Shown here piece by piece: positions 1-11,000 of a stretch of 64,000 nucleotides of DNA (positions are counted from its first letter, which is position 1; each line of letters begins with the position of its first letter). Origin of the DNA: Triatoma infestans. Its lineage: Eukaryota; Arthropoda; Insecta; Hemiptera; Reduviidae. The position numbers were made by a program, and so were the translations under genes. The notes under the pieces were generated by a model. That model was not told the DNA's origin, did not search any database, and saw nothing but the letters and a program-made list of their open reading frames with translations. The DNA lies in NCBI GenBank assembly GCA_011037195.1, contig JAAEAF010000373.1, positions 62,001 to 126,000 on the forward strand, written 5' to 3'.

Positions 1-616
1 TTGCGAAAAATGAATAAATCATTTAGTAAAGTGGTAAAGTAAACGCACTTCCGGTTATCCGATTTTTTTCAAACTCGGAATTTCAACAACATATTTAATT
101 CTAATTAACATTATTTAGATGGCAGAATTGTCTAATAAACTGAAATAGCACTTTAGATGGAAACCTAACCCCACCCCTCCCCCAAAAGTGCCCTTCAATG
201 CATTTTCCCGGAGAAATGTTTCTAATAAAAGTTGTAGCTCTTTGTATGTGTGGTTGATGTTTAAAGTTTAAAGAAAATCGTCGGAGCCATTTTTGAGAAA
301 ATCGCAAAAAAGTAAAAAAATCCAACTAGTAAAGTGGTACTTCCGGTTGAGGAATTTTTACAGATAACGTACAGTCAGATCCCATGTGACCTCTAAACGG
401 AATATCAAATTTCAACTTTCTACGATTTTTCGTTTTTGAGCTATGCTGTTCACATACATACATTCACACACACGGACACACACACACAGACCATTTGCTA
501 AAAACCACTTTTTTGGACTCAGGGGACCTCAAAACGGATATTTCCGGTGAAAACTCGATATCGAAAATGTGACACGATTACAATACTTCCTCTTACTTAG
601 GAGTAAGAGAAAGTAA
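1..616 (+). repeat. 3' part of a dispersed DNA-element family (cut by the window start)
   Basis: This stretch is repeated, with small differences, at about 1980-2572. Shared landmarks are CGCACTTCCGGTTATCC, a C-rich CCCCACCCCTCCCCC block, the CA-rich stretch around 450-490 and the end CTCTTAC...GGAGTAAGAGAAAGT. Degraded relatives with the phrase ATTTTTGAGAAAATCGC lie near 47600, 54700 and elsewhere. No coding capacity is seen. Confidence 0.75.
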
Positions 617-1584
617 CAAGTGTAATCCTCATCTATAATATTAATGGATACACTTAAGCTAAAAACATTTTAGTTTTTTGCACACTAACACTTTAGTCAA
701 AAATTTCAAATTTGAAGAAAATTTGCGATTTGAATTGCAATGATTGCAGTAAGGCGAAACCATTGAAAGGTTTCATTTTCCACATTTTTTTTTTTTCATT
801 TATGACTACGTAAAGTTCAAAATTTTATAAATTAATGTGGATAGTTAAGAAACCAATTGAAATTATCAAGATGTTTTAACAAAGGAAATGGCCTTGGTAA
901 AACTTTATTTTTTTTGGAATATTTTATCATTGATTTACATACAACAAACAAATTGAAAAGCTGAGTAATCGTTCAGTTTTCCAAGTATTGATTGCAAAAG
1001 TTTATTTACTTTTAAAAAAAACTTTATACGAAAATTAATAGACTTGAGTAAATAGTTAATGAATAGTAAATAGTTTGAATGAATTTATTCTGAATAATCA
1101 GAACTTCTAAGCTATAAAACTATTATAATATGAAAATAATATACAAAATATTCAGACAAGAACAATAATAATTGATAAGTTTTCAAGTAATACACATGAG
1201 GAAATATTGTAGAATTGGTAATGATCTAGTTAAATAGGTGTTAATAAATATGGTGAGAGTGGGGAAGAAAGAAAAAAAAAACGTGTTAACTAATGTTAAT
1301 GTCTTTTTACCATATATTGAATCTGTAACGGCAACACTTGCAAACAACTTATATACACAAATTGTCTTGCTCACTGTTTGACTTTGTTTCTACTAAATTC
1401 TCATAATATAGTAATGTCTAACATACTTTTAAAGATACCTTATGTTGATTAATTACTTGTTTAAAATAAAATAAAATTAAAACTGTCAGCTAATTGCTAC
1501 AGGTTTACTGAGTACGATTCTGTGCTATCACTTTAAATGCAAATAATCATTCTAGATTTTCTAGAATTATATGATTTAAATTAT

Positions 1585-2572
1585 AAAAAATCTGGTGTGA
1601 AACACTCACACAACTTTCTCTTACTCCAGTTCTCAAAATGATAATTGACAAATTTTATAGTTTGTGTACCCAAATTTAATGAAATTCGTCGAAAACTGAA
1701 AAAACTGTTCAGTAAAAGCGCACTACCGGTTTACTAATTTTCTTGAAACTCGGAATTTCAGCCATCTATTTATTTCTAACAAATTATGGTTGGATGATAG
1801 AATTGTATAATCAACTAGGATAGCACTTTGATGAAAATCTAACCCCACCCCTCCCCTAAAAGTGCCCTTAAAAGAATTTTCCCAGATAAATGTTTTAGAT
1901 AAAAGTTGTAGCTCTTTGCATGTTTAGTTTATGTACAGAGTTTCAAAAAAATCGTCAGAGCCATTTTTGAGAAAATTGCGAAAAAGTGAATAAATCATTT
2001 AGTAAAGTGGTAAAGTAAACGCACTTCCGGTTATCCTATTTTTTCAAAAACTCGGAATTTCAACAACATATTTAATTGTAATTAACATTATTTAGATGAC
2101 AGAATTGTCTAATAAACTGAAATAGCACTTTAGATGGAAACTAACCCCACCTCTCCCCCAAAAGTGCCCTTCATTGCATTTTCCCGGAGAAATGTTTCAA
2201 ATAAAAGTTGTAACTCTTTGAATGTGTGGTTGATATTTCAAGTTTAAAGAAAAATCGTCGGAGCCATTTTTTGAGAAAATCGCAAAAATTAAAAAATCCA
2301 ACTAGTAAGTGGTACTTCCGGTTTGAGGAATTTTGACAGATAACGTAGTGTCAGATCCCACGGTGATACCTAAACGGAATATCAAGTTTCAACTTTTCTA
2401 TGGTTTTTGTTTTTGGCTATGCTGTTCACATACACATACATACACACAGACCATTTGCTAAAAACCACTTTTTGGACTCAGGGGACCTCAAAACGGATAT
2501 TTCCGGTGAAAACTCGATATCGAAAATTTGACACGATTACAATACTTCCTCTTACTAGGAGTAAGAGAAAGT
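1585..2572 (+). mobile_element. Non-autonomous element with terminal inverted repeats
   Basis: ACTTTCTCTTACTCC at 1613-1627 is the exact reverse complement of GGAGTAAGAGAAAGT at 2558-2572. The left end continues outward to a sequence (1587-1610) also found at 21077-21108, 42941-42968, 49030-49072 and 56992-57020, some in inverse orientation, so the true terminus is probably near 1585. A second short hairpin, CTCTTACT/AGTAAGAG, sits at the right end. There is no transposase frame, so mobilisation in trans is inferred. Confidence 0.6.
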
Positions 2573-2986
2573 AAATTAACATATAATTAATTAATTATAG
2601 AAATGTTTGAACTAAGAATTTCTAAATAATTACTATTTCGTTTGTTATTACTTACGCAAAAGGTGAAATACAGGATGGCCCATAAGTCAGGATGGAGTTT
2701 AAAACGTTGTACCAATTGAATTTTTTATGTTACAATATGCTGCAAAGATGTCCAGGTTAAACCAGGTTACAACGTCAGCGGATTAGCGTTGCTGCTTTTT
2801 CTCGGACACACTCTTCGGTTAATACCAAAAATATATGTTTTGTAGTCTCTGCGTCTGTAGCGGTCTTTATGTGTGTGCGTATGTGAGAGAGAGAGCTTAA
2901 AAAAAAAAAAAGCAAGAAGTTCAAACTTGATATAGGTACAAATTGATTTAACAAGGGGATTCAATAAGAAGTTTCGGTTGTAATAT

Positions 2987-3214
2987 TTGCGGTCGGGTCC
3001 GCAGAGCTGGTACAGATCTATTGTGCCCCCGGCACCTTCTCAGTGCACTGCCGGTCTCCGAGCAGTGTTCTCTTGCTACAGACAACATTCCCATTACCAG
3101 ATAGTGAGCTGTAGAGGCTCCTAGGAAGAGAAAATCTAAGGGCAGCATGCTGGATTCGAACCGTGGTTCTCCGCGTTGGTAGTCCAGCGCGCTACCACTG
3201 AGCGCGCCCCATCC
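2987..3214 (-). mobile_element. tRNA-derived SINE, near full length
   Basis: Read on the minus strand it starts with a tRNA-like head: A box CTCAGTGGTAGCGCGCT and B box GGTTCGAATCC. It continues through the family core (CCTAGGAGCCTCTACAGCT) and ends in CCAGCTCTGCGGACCCGACC, which matches the 3' end of the hammerhead-bearing family at 58980-59004. The same head and core occur at 46203, 35066, 33730, 42081 and 19632. Confidence 0.75.
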
Positions 3215-3373
3215 CTTACTACAACATTAGAGGCCTGAATACAAAACTAGCTCTTTACCGCAACATTGATTGACATTATATTGATTAAGAAGTGTACATT
3301 CTAGTTCTTACTGAAATATAATTTTCTAGCGTAGTTTGCGATATCGAATTAGGGTTATACAACTATAATTTAT

Positions 3374-3567
3374 CAGAGATATTTTCTGTGGTCATCCACC
3401 GGTTTCAGGCGTTTCCCACCATAAGGATATTTTTGTCAAAGCAGTGTGATAACATAGACTTGCAAAGAACATATTTAGTCGATGACCCGAAACCGGTCAA
3501 TAACCACAAAAAGAAGCAGGCTATCACGGAAAATATCTCTGATAATTTCCAGCTCTGCGGAACCAAC
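3374..3567 (+). mobile_element. Short inverted-dimer retroelement, family A (decayed)
   Basis: Two inverted arms share TATTTTCYGTG..., ACCGGTTTC and their reverse complements. The right arm runs GAAACCGGTC, ACCACAAAAAGAAGC, GGCTATCACGGAAAATATC and ends GCTCTGCGGAACCAAC. The element is bounded by the exact 15-bp direct repeat ACAACTATAATTTAT (3359-3373 and 3568-3582). The hammerhead core is damaged in both arms: CTTATGG in the left arm, stem II lost in the right. Confidence 0.65.
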
Positions 3568-3779
3568 ACAACTATAATTTATACTGGATGGATAGAAACA
3601 GCTACACCAGCACTAAGAAGATAATGGTGGTGTTTTGATTGCCGTTTACAATAGAATAAAATCTGTTTACTGAAGCTGTAAGTTTACTGAACAGGTTTTT
3701 GTAATGCTGGAACTTTGGCCTAATTAGATACTTACATTGCTAGCTGCTTATATGTACCTCTAATGAAAGCCTCCAATAA

Positions 3780-5170
3780 TATCTGCTGTTTGTAAAGAAG
3801 AAGAAGCAATTACTTTGATCTACAATAAGTTTGAAATGTTTGTGTTTGGTGATTTCAATCTTCCTGAATGGGCTCATACTGAACTTCTTACTTCTGCTTC
3901 TTCTTACTATCTATGAAATGAGCCATCCCTCCTTTCCCACTAATGACTTAAATTATCAAACTTGTATAAACATTCTAAATTATTCAATATCTATTGAGCA
4001 CATCTGTAAATCTAACCAAGAACTTGGCGTTCAAAAATCCCCTAGTCCTGACGTCTCTCCCATTCTAATGAAATGTATTCATATCCCCTTATAAAAACAC
4101 TGTGCCGCATATATTTAATCTGTTTCTCCAGTCTAGGATTTTTCCGGATAAGCGGAAATCTAGTTTTGTTATCTCATGTATAAAAAGAAAGTGAATCTGA
4201 TATAACAAATTATAGACCCATTTCTATACTACGATTCCCAAAATATTCGAATCCATTATTTGCAAAAAAACTTAATCAGGACTTAAAACTCCAATTTCTC
4301 CCCAGCATGGATTTAGTGCAAATAGGTTCACAAATACTAACTAATCTTTTAACTTATTATAGTTATATTCTTGAAACCTACAATTGCGGAGGTCAGGTAG
4401 ACAATATTTACTTTACACTCACTTTCAAAAGCTTTAGACAGGTTAAATCATTCTTTACTGTGTCAGAAACTTAAAGCAATTGGTATACTAGCCCTCTTCT
4501 TTCTTAGTTAAAAGATTATTTAAACAATAAGACGCAAATTGTCAAAATTAAACATACTATTTCTATCCTTTCGAAGTCCTATCAGGTGTCCTTTAAGGAT
4601 CCTATTGTTCTTTCTGTATGAACGACTTAAGCATTATTAAATTTGGTTGTTACAGGTAACGTGTAAAGAACACTTTCACAGCATTAACTCATCCTCTTTA
4701 TGTTGCTAGGTTTTATTCTTTACAATACCCAAGATTTCATTAATCATACGACATTGATTCTACAAACAACACTCTTGTCCTACCTCTTTTAGATACTGTA
4801 TTATAATTTGAATCCTCACTACAAAACTGGCCACAAAAAAATGATATTTACTATGAAAATCTTAAAAACGAACAAAATATACCATCCCTACAGATTCGGC
4901 GAACTTTTCACGATATTATGTTTTTGTACAAATTAATAAATTACCTAATTGATTCTCTGAATCTCTTAAACAATATTAATTTCAAAATAACCCCTAAGAA
5001 TTTAGCAAATTATTCTTACTCAACTTCCTTATATACAACCTCCTCATTAATTCCTCTCTGCATAGAGTCCACATTTTTATTTGTGATAGAATCAAACCTA
5101 GCATAGACCTTTTCAATCCCTCGTTACCTTCTTTTAGAAAAATATTAAAATCTGAACTAACAATGTGAAT
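3780..5170 (+). mobile_element. Decayed non-LTR retrotransposon (endonuclease + reverse transcriptase)
   Basis: Broken frames preserve the order of a LINE ORF2. FVFGDFNLPEW is the endonuclease signature (about 3839-3875). It is followed by NYRPIS-like and PKIFESIICKK text (about 4205-4265), SPQHGFSANRFTNTN (about 4300-4340), a SKALDRLNHSLLCQKLKAIGI block (about 4425-4485), SGV...GS and F-LY-NDL near 4585-4630, and a C-terminal LYKLINYLIDSLNLLN segment at 4918-5100. Many stops and frameshifts are present. The motif set fits the Jockey/CR1-like group; the exact clade is unsure. Confidence 0.75.
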
Positions 5171-5696
5171 ATGATAAATGAACTTTTATTTATTTATTTT
5201 TTCATAATCTATTATTTTATGTTTTATGAACTTTTTGAACAATTCTATATATTTCATTTTTTGTATTTGTTATAATAATTTATTTTATATTTTTATAAAA
5301 TGTATATTTAATATCTTTTTTCTTTGTTTTAAGTATGTTCTAGTACCATATAGTCATTAATCTCCTCTATTTTTGATAAGTAATTTATTTTTATGTTATT
5401 TATAAAATTTAGTTTCATTATAGTAGATTTAGATTACAGATATTTATAGATTAGATTTAATACATACATAATAATATTTCCTTATTTATATTATAATGTA
5501 AATAATAATAATAGCCTTTATTACGAGTGTTTAAGTAATACACTAACAATGAATATTCACAAAACACAAGAACAAACAAAATGAAATAGGCACTTCAGTA
5601 TTGTTAATGAAATATTAAGAAATTGTACTACTTGTTGATGCGCCTTAAATTTAAAAAAGTAATAAAAAATAAATAAAATAAAACGTATAGAAAATT

Positions 5697-6795
5697 ATAT
5701 ATAAAAAAAAGTATAAAAGTATAAAAAGTAAAAAAGTATAAAAAGTATCAACTTAATTTTCTGGTAACTAGAAGGGCAAAGCCTCTCCTTGTTTCTTCCA
5801 CCCATTTCTATTTTGAGTTGCTCTGCTCCATAGTACCCCACAAAATTTACTTAAATCATCATTCCACCTTAGGAACTATCTTTCTCTCTTCCTTATGTTG
5901 TTCAAGGGGATCCATTCCGTTGACCTTTTTGCCTACTTGTCTTCGATCATCCTAGCCACATGTCTGCCCACTTCCATTCGAGGATTAATTCCGCTTCTAT
6001 TACATCAGTTGTTCGGGTTTTCTTTCTCACTTCTGAATTCTTAATTTTATGAACTCTTTTTTAATGCCTAGCATGCTTCTTTCCATCGAACATTGAGTAG
6101 CTCTAAGGCGATCCTTGGCTCTCCTGGTCATGGTCCAGACTTGTGTTCCGTATAGCAGGCTAGAAAGGATACAGACTTCAAATACCCATTTTTTAGTTGG
6201 ATACTCATTTTGCTTTTAAAGACAAATTTGAGGCTCCAAAATTTTTTCCGAGCTATATCAATGCGTCTGTTTATTTCTTTCAGGCTGCCATTACTGAATT
6301 ATATGAGTTGCCAAAGGTAAATGGTCAACCCATTTCAGTTTAGACCCTTCAAGATATACATCACCCTCACCTTTATCATTAGTCATTAAATATGTCTTCT
6401 CCTCGCTTATTTTGATTCCAGCTGCCTTTCCCCTGACATTAAGTTCGGTGATCATTTATGAGAAAAGTACCACACCATCTGCGAATCGAAGAATTGAAAG
6501 AAAGGGCGCCGTTGATTTTATTTAAAAATTTGATTAGTCAGGGAGTTGATGGAAATATTGTTCATGTTATTAGGAATCGGTATAATGATAATACAGCTAG
6601 GATAGTTATGGACAAAATAGGACCTGATTTTCCTGTTAAAAGAGGCGTTAAACTAGGAGATCCTTTATCACCCATCCTCATCAATAGTGTCCTGCAAGAG
6701 GTTTTCAGGCGCTTAGAGTGGGACAACAAAGGAATTAAAATCAACAGTACCTTTCAAATATTAACCATATCTTAATTTTGTATTTTGCTTAGGTA
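5697..6795 (-). mobile_element. RTE-type LINE with 5' inversion (twin-primed insertion)
   Basis: 5750-6450 on the minus strand encodes the region after the RT catalytic box: RGKAAGIKISEEKTYLMTN, then LLYGTQVWTMTRRAKDRLRATQ and MERSMLGIK. 6458-6795 on the plus strand encodes the RT region before that box: NLISQGVDGNIVHVIRNRY and RGVKLGDPLSPIL, ending near ILYFA. The 3' end (5697-5752) is a run of imperfect AAAAGTAT units, as expected for RTE-class tails. Confidence 0.7.
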
Positions 6796-8088
6796 AACAG
6801 TTTTATGTTATGCACAACATATGTAGACCTCTGTTACAACTACTCGATCCTAACCTCTGTTACATAATACAAGGATTATGTAATCCGTAAAAAGAATAAA
6901 TAAGTGTTGTTGCGGAATTTTAGTTCGTCATTTGTGCATTTGTCATTGTTAAATACTGGTCCCACTTCTTTAAAATCCGCGACTGTAATTATTCACCATC
7001 GTTTCTGCTTGCAGTTTGGTAGATTACCGCAACTGTTGTAATTTGGCTTCATTTCCTTTTATCATTTTCTTGTTTCTTAAGATATTCAGCCATCTTTTTC
7101 TACACACATAAATACATACAACTTCAAAACCATCATCAGTTGCAGGTTTTAGCCTTTATGAGCTTCCAGTATCTTCGCACCTCATCACTTTAAAGGGGGT
7201 TGCTTTTTTTCTTTAATCATTTGCTTCTTGCATTGTATCATGTCATGTCAGATCACCTTTATATTAATCCTCAACTTTTCCGCATCTGTTTCATCCATCT
7301 TCGTGTGTTTAAGTTTCCTGCTCAACCAATCATCTTTTCCGCATCTATTTTATCCACTTTCGAGTTTCGAATTTTCGGCTAAGTCGTTCATTTTCTAATT
7401 TGAGTATACTGTTGTTAGTGATAGACACTTTTTTTTCTTTTTTCTCTTGGTTTTTATTTCTGTTCACACAAAGTTTTCGTATCTGTTCTTCCCAAAATAA
7501 GCGATATTTTTCCTTTTTTACATTGTGTACATTGTGTGTAATGTTAAAATCCCAGGATTATTATTATTATTTTTTTTTTAATTTGTACACATAACTATCT
7601 CAATTTTTCTCTCTCTAAACAGGATATGTGTGGTTGTGATATTAAATCGCTCCGGCCCGCTACTGTTTATGGAATTAGTCATTCGGTCCTCCCACTGAAA
7701 AGTTTAGAGACTCTTGGTCTGGACTCTACTTCAGTATAGTAGCGATTTCAGCACCAATATCAATTAGTAAAAATTCTAACATTGAAGGCAATTATTAATT
7801 AGAAGTTTGTGAATGCAGGTCTTGAAGTACTGCGTGCGAGAGGTATATCATACAGATTTTTATCGCTGAAATTGACAATTTGACATCCACGCTTCAGATA
7901 TTATTAATGTTATTGAGAGGATATTATCAGTAGGTCTCATGCTCAAATTCACATTACCTCTAAATTAAGCATTGTGTTGTTTCTCAGCAAATATATGTTG
8001 TAAATTATTTTCTGTTATTGAAATATTCAATCCACAGTTGACAGTCAACTTTGTATTATTCTAATAATATTGTTTTATTATTTTGTAG
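6796..8088. other. Brachyury upstream or intron sequence with no gene seen
   Basis: I found no exon for the missing Brachyury N-terminus here. 6940-7560 resembles 47890-48430 (shared TCAGTTGCAGGTTTT, CAACCAATCATCTTTTC-like and CTTTCGAG phrases), so most of it is a dispersed repeat. 7560-7580 is a TTATTA/poly-T stretch. Confidence 0.4.
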
Positions 8089-11000
8089 GCGTATGTTTCC
8101 AGTTGTTAAAGTTACAGTAAGTGGTCTAGATCCTACGTCAATGTATACAGTCCTCTTGGAATTTGTCCAAATTGAACATCACAGGTAAATAATTATCTAT
8201 TGATTAAATTAATTATAAAACTGTGTTATGGCAAAATCAGAAGAAATTAATGAATTATACTGTACTTTAAAAAACTGTATTTGTTGCTTTTATGATTATT
8301 TTCTACATATATATATATATATATCAATAGACATTAAAAATTTATTTTCTACATACAATAAAAATGTCTTTCCACTGTTTTCCTTTTTAATTAACGTACA
8401 TTAATCGCAATTCAGAAGTGTAAATTATAATTTTAACATGAATTAATGACGCTTACATTGATTGCACAATTCAAAATTCATAAATATAATGCATTCGAAA
8501 CATACTTACAAATCGGGGATAAATTAAAGAGAAAATTATTTAATTAATTTAGAAAATTATTAATAAATTAATTTCATATTCAATACAAGTTTTTGAACAA
8601 ACATAGGACTCTTAAAAGAAAAACTTCCATTTTAAATAAAAGAAAATCATGTGGATTTTAAAATATTGAATGAAAAATTATTGTGTGAAATCTGGGACGT
8701 TGTTAATGGGACGTCGATAATGAGAGTTGAAGATACGTTAAACTATCAAAATGGTTAGTTTTTGTTTTCAAGCTCGACAATTTTTTTTTTTTAATAAAAC
8801 ATCACTATCTCATGGAAAAGTCAATGTTCTTTAGAATGGTATGAGTGAATTTACTCTAGAACCAACCGTTCAGGATTTAAGAATTATCGAGAAAGGCGTA
8901 AAATATCATAAAACTATAAAAATCAGCAATAAATAACTCGAAAATGGTTGGGAATCTGACTATAGTTTATTGTTTATATGAACTTAAACAATAAACATCA
9001 TATGACATGTAAAATTACATCCCGAAGTTTGGCGCACTTCACCAGCAGTAACCCTGAATAAATCATAAAATTTCAATAGATTTGATCTTAGCCAAAAATG
9101 ATGATCCTGCCTGTATCGTAATTTATTTTATTAATGTTGACAAACTAATAATTCTTTATGTTTCTAGATGGAAATATGTTAATGGAGAATGGGTTGCCGG
9201 TGGTAAGGCGGAAACAGCTCCTGCTAATCCTGTTTATGTTCATCCGGAAAGTCCTAATTTTGGTGCTCACTGGATGAAAGAATCAGTATCCTTTGCTAAA
9301 GTGAAACTTACTAACAAAAGTAATGGGAATGGACAGGTACGAAAACTATTTTACTTCAAATTAAATGAATTTAATTTAAGTTATGTAAAGTGATTACATT
9401 AATATTTAAGTTAAGTAAAGTGGTTCCATTGAATAATAGAAAGTAGATTTTTAGTTTCCTTTACTGGTATTTAGTAAAAGTGAGCCACATCTTTGCCTTT
9501 ATTACACCAATCCCAAATAAAATATGTTTATTGATTAAAATAAAAGGACAAATACTAATAGTAATAATTAATAAAAACTAATAAAAAAAACCAAGGGATA
9601 CTAAAAGAATATGAATTTTAAACAAAATAATTAATGCCTTCATTTATTTTCTGATGGGTACCCATCCTCTTCTCACTAAACTGTATCTAAAAATTGGATT
9701 TTTAATACCTTTAATCAATCACTTCACTTGCGATTTGCTATTGTACTCCGTTAATCATTCGGTTATAACTATCTTTCTTTCTATTTCCAAAGCCCATCCT
9801 TGGCAGAATGGCCATTCAATGCCTTATAGCACATTATATATTTAAGCATTTGAGATTTGGTCAGCATCATGCAAGGTTCACTTCTCGTTACAATGTGACA
9901 AGAGAGGAGATATGCGGCGATCACAGACAATGCGAAACCAGACGAAGAAACAGCAGTCGTGATCAATTGAAGGTAGGCTACCTTAACTAGGCTTGCCAGA
10001 AATCAAGGCAACGGGCTTATCTTGAGCTTCCTCACTTTCGCTCAGCTTCAGACGCTTTAAGAAATCTAAATATCGCTAGACTTTGCATTCCTTTCTTTAG
10101 GATAAGTGTGGAAGCGGTGTCTGGTGTAAGCTAACTCACACACTTCGAAAATCGATTGGTTCGGGCGTTCTTTGAATCCACAGGGCATAAATACAACGTA
10201 TTAAGTGATCTACCTCCCTGTAGCAATGATGAAAGAATATTCCAACAAGCCTTGATGAATTCGCCATGATAGCAAGTCAGCATTGCACGTGAGAGTCAAA
10301 AGAAGAAATTTCGTCGGCTTTGATAATTTTTGGTGGTTTGCAGCCTAATGTATTGTTGTAATTTTGTCGTCATAGATGCTCCTGGCCTACCCCACTTATC
10401 TGATCTGCAAAAACACTTGTTGGGTACCCATCTTCTGCATCCCATTTTCCTGGGTCTGAAAAATCGTCAGTGTAAAGACGATAATTCTCAGCTGTTGTTT
10501 TGGACTCAATGAATGTTTGGGAAACTCAATATGTTGTTTTTAAATTCACAGAACGATAGTCCTGTATACAGTCCTTTTCGACTGAAAACTTCTGGGAATT
10601 CTTTATAGGAGCTAGAACATTAGGTGCTAGAAATCTGCTATTACTTTGGATTCTATTCTCAGCTCCTGCCTAAAGGATTTTTTTGAGTGCTATGAGTTAT
10701 ATATTTATTCGAGGATAACCAAAACTGAACATAAAGACAATTTCCCTGAACATTAAAACTTTATTTGGTCTGGTCTGTAGTGGTTCGACATCTAGCTGAT
10801 GTAGGTGTTGAGTTCTTGCCAGCTAAAAGGTGCTATTTTATAAGCTGTTTTAAATTTCTTGTTACAGATAATGTTAAATTCATTACATAAATATGAACCT
10901 CGAGTTCACATTGTAAAAGTGGGTGCAACAGATCAAAGAAAAGTAGTAGCTTATGCATTTCCAGAGACACAATTCATAGCAGTCACAGCATATCAAAATG

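Noticed and set aside
2545..2572. Helitron 3' end (hairpin near the terminus)
   Set aside because: The element has matching inverted termini at 1613 and 2558 and no CTRR end, which does not fit a Helitron.
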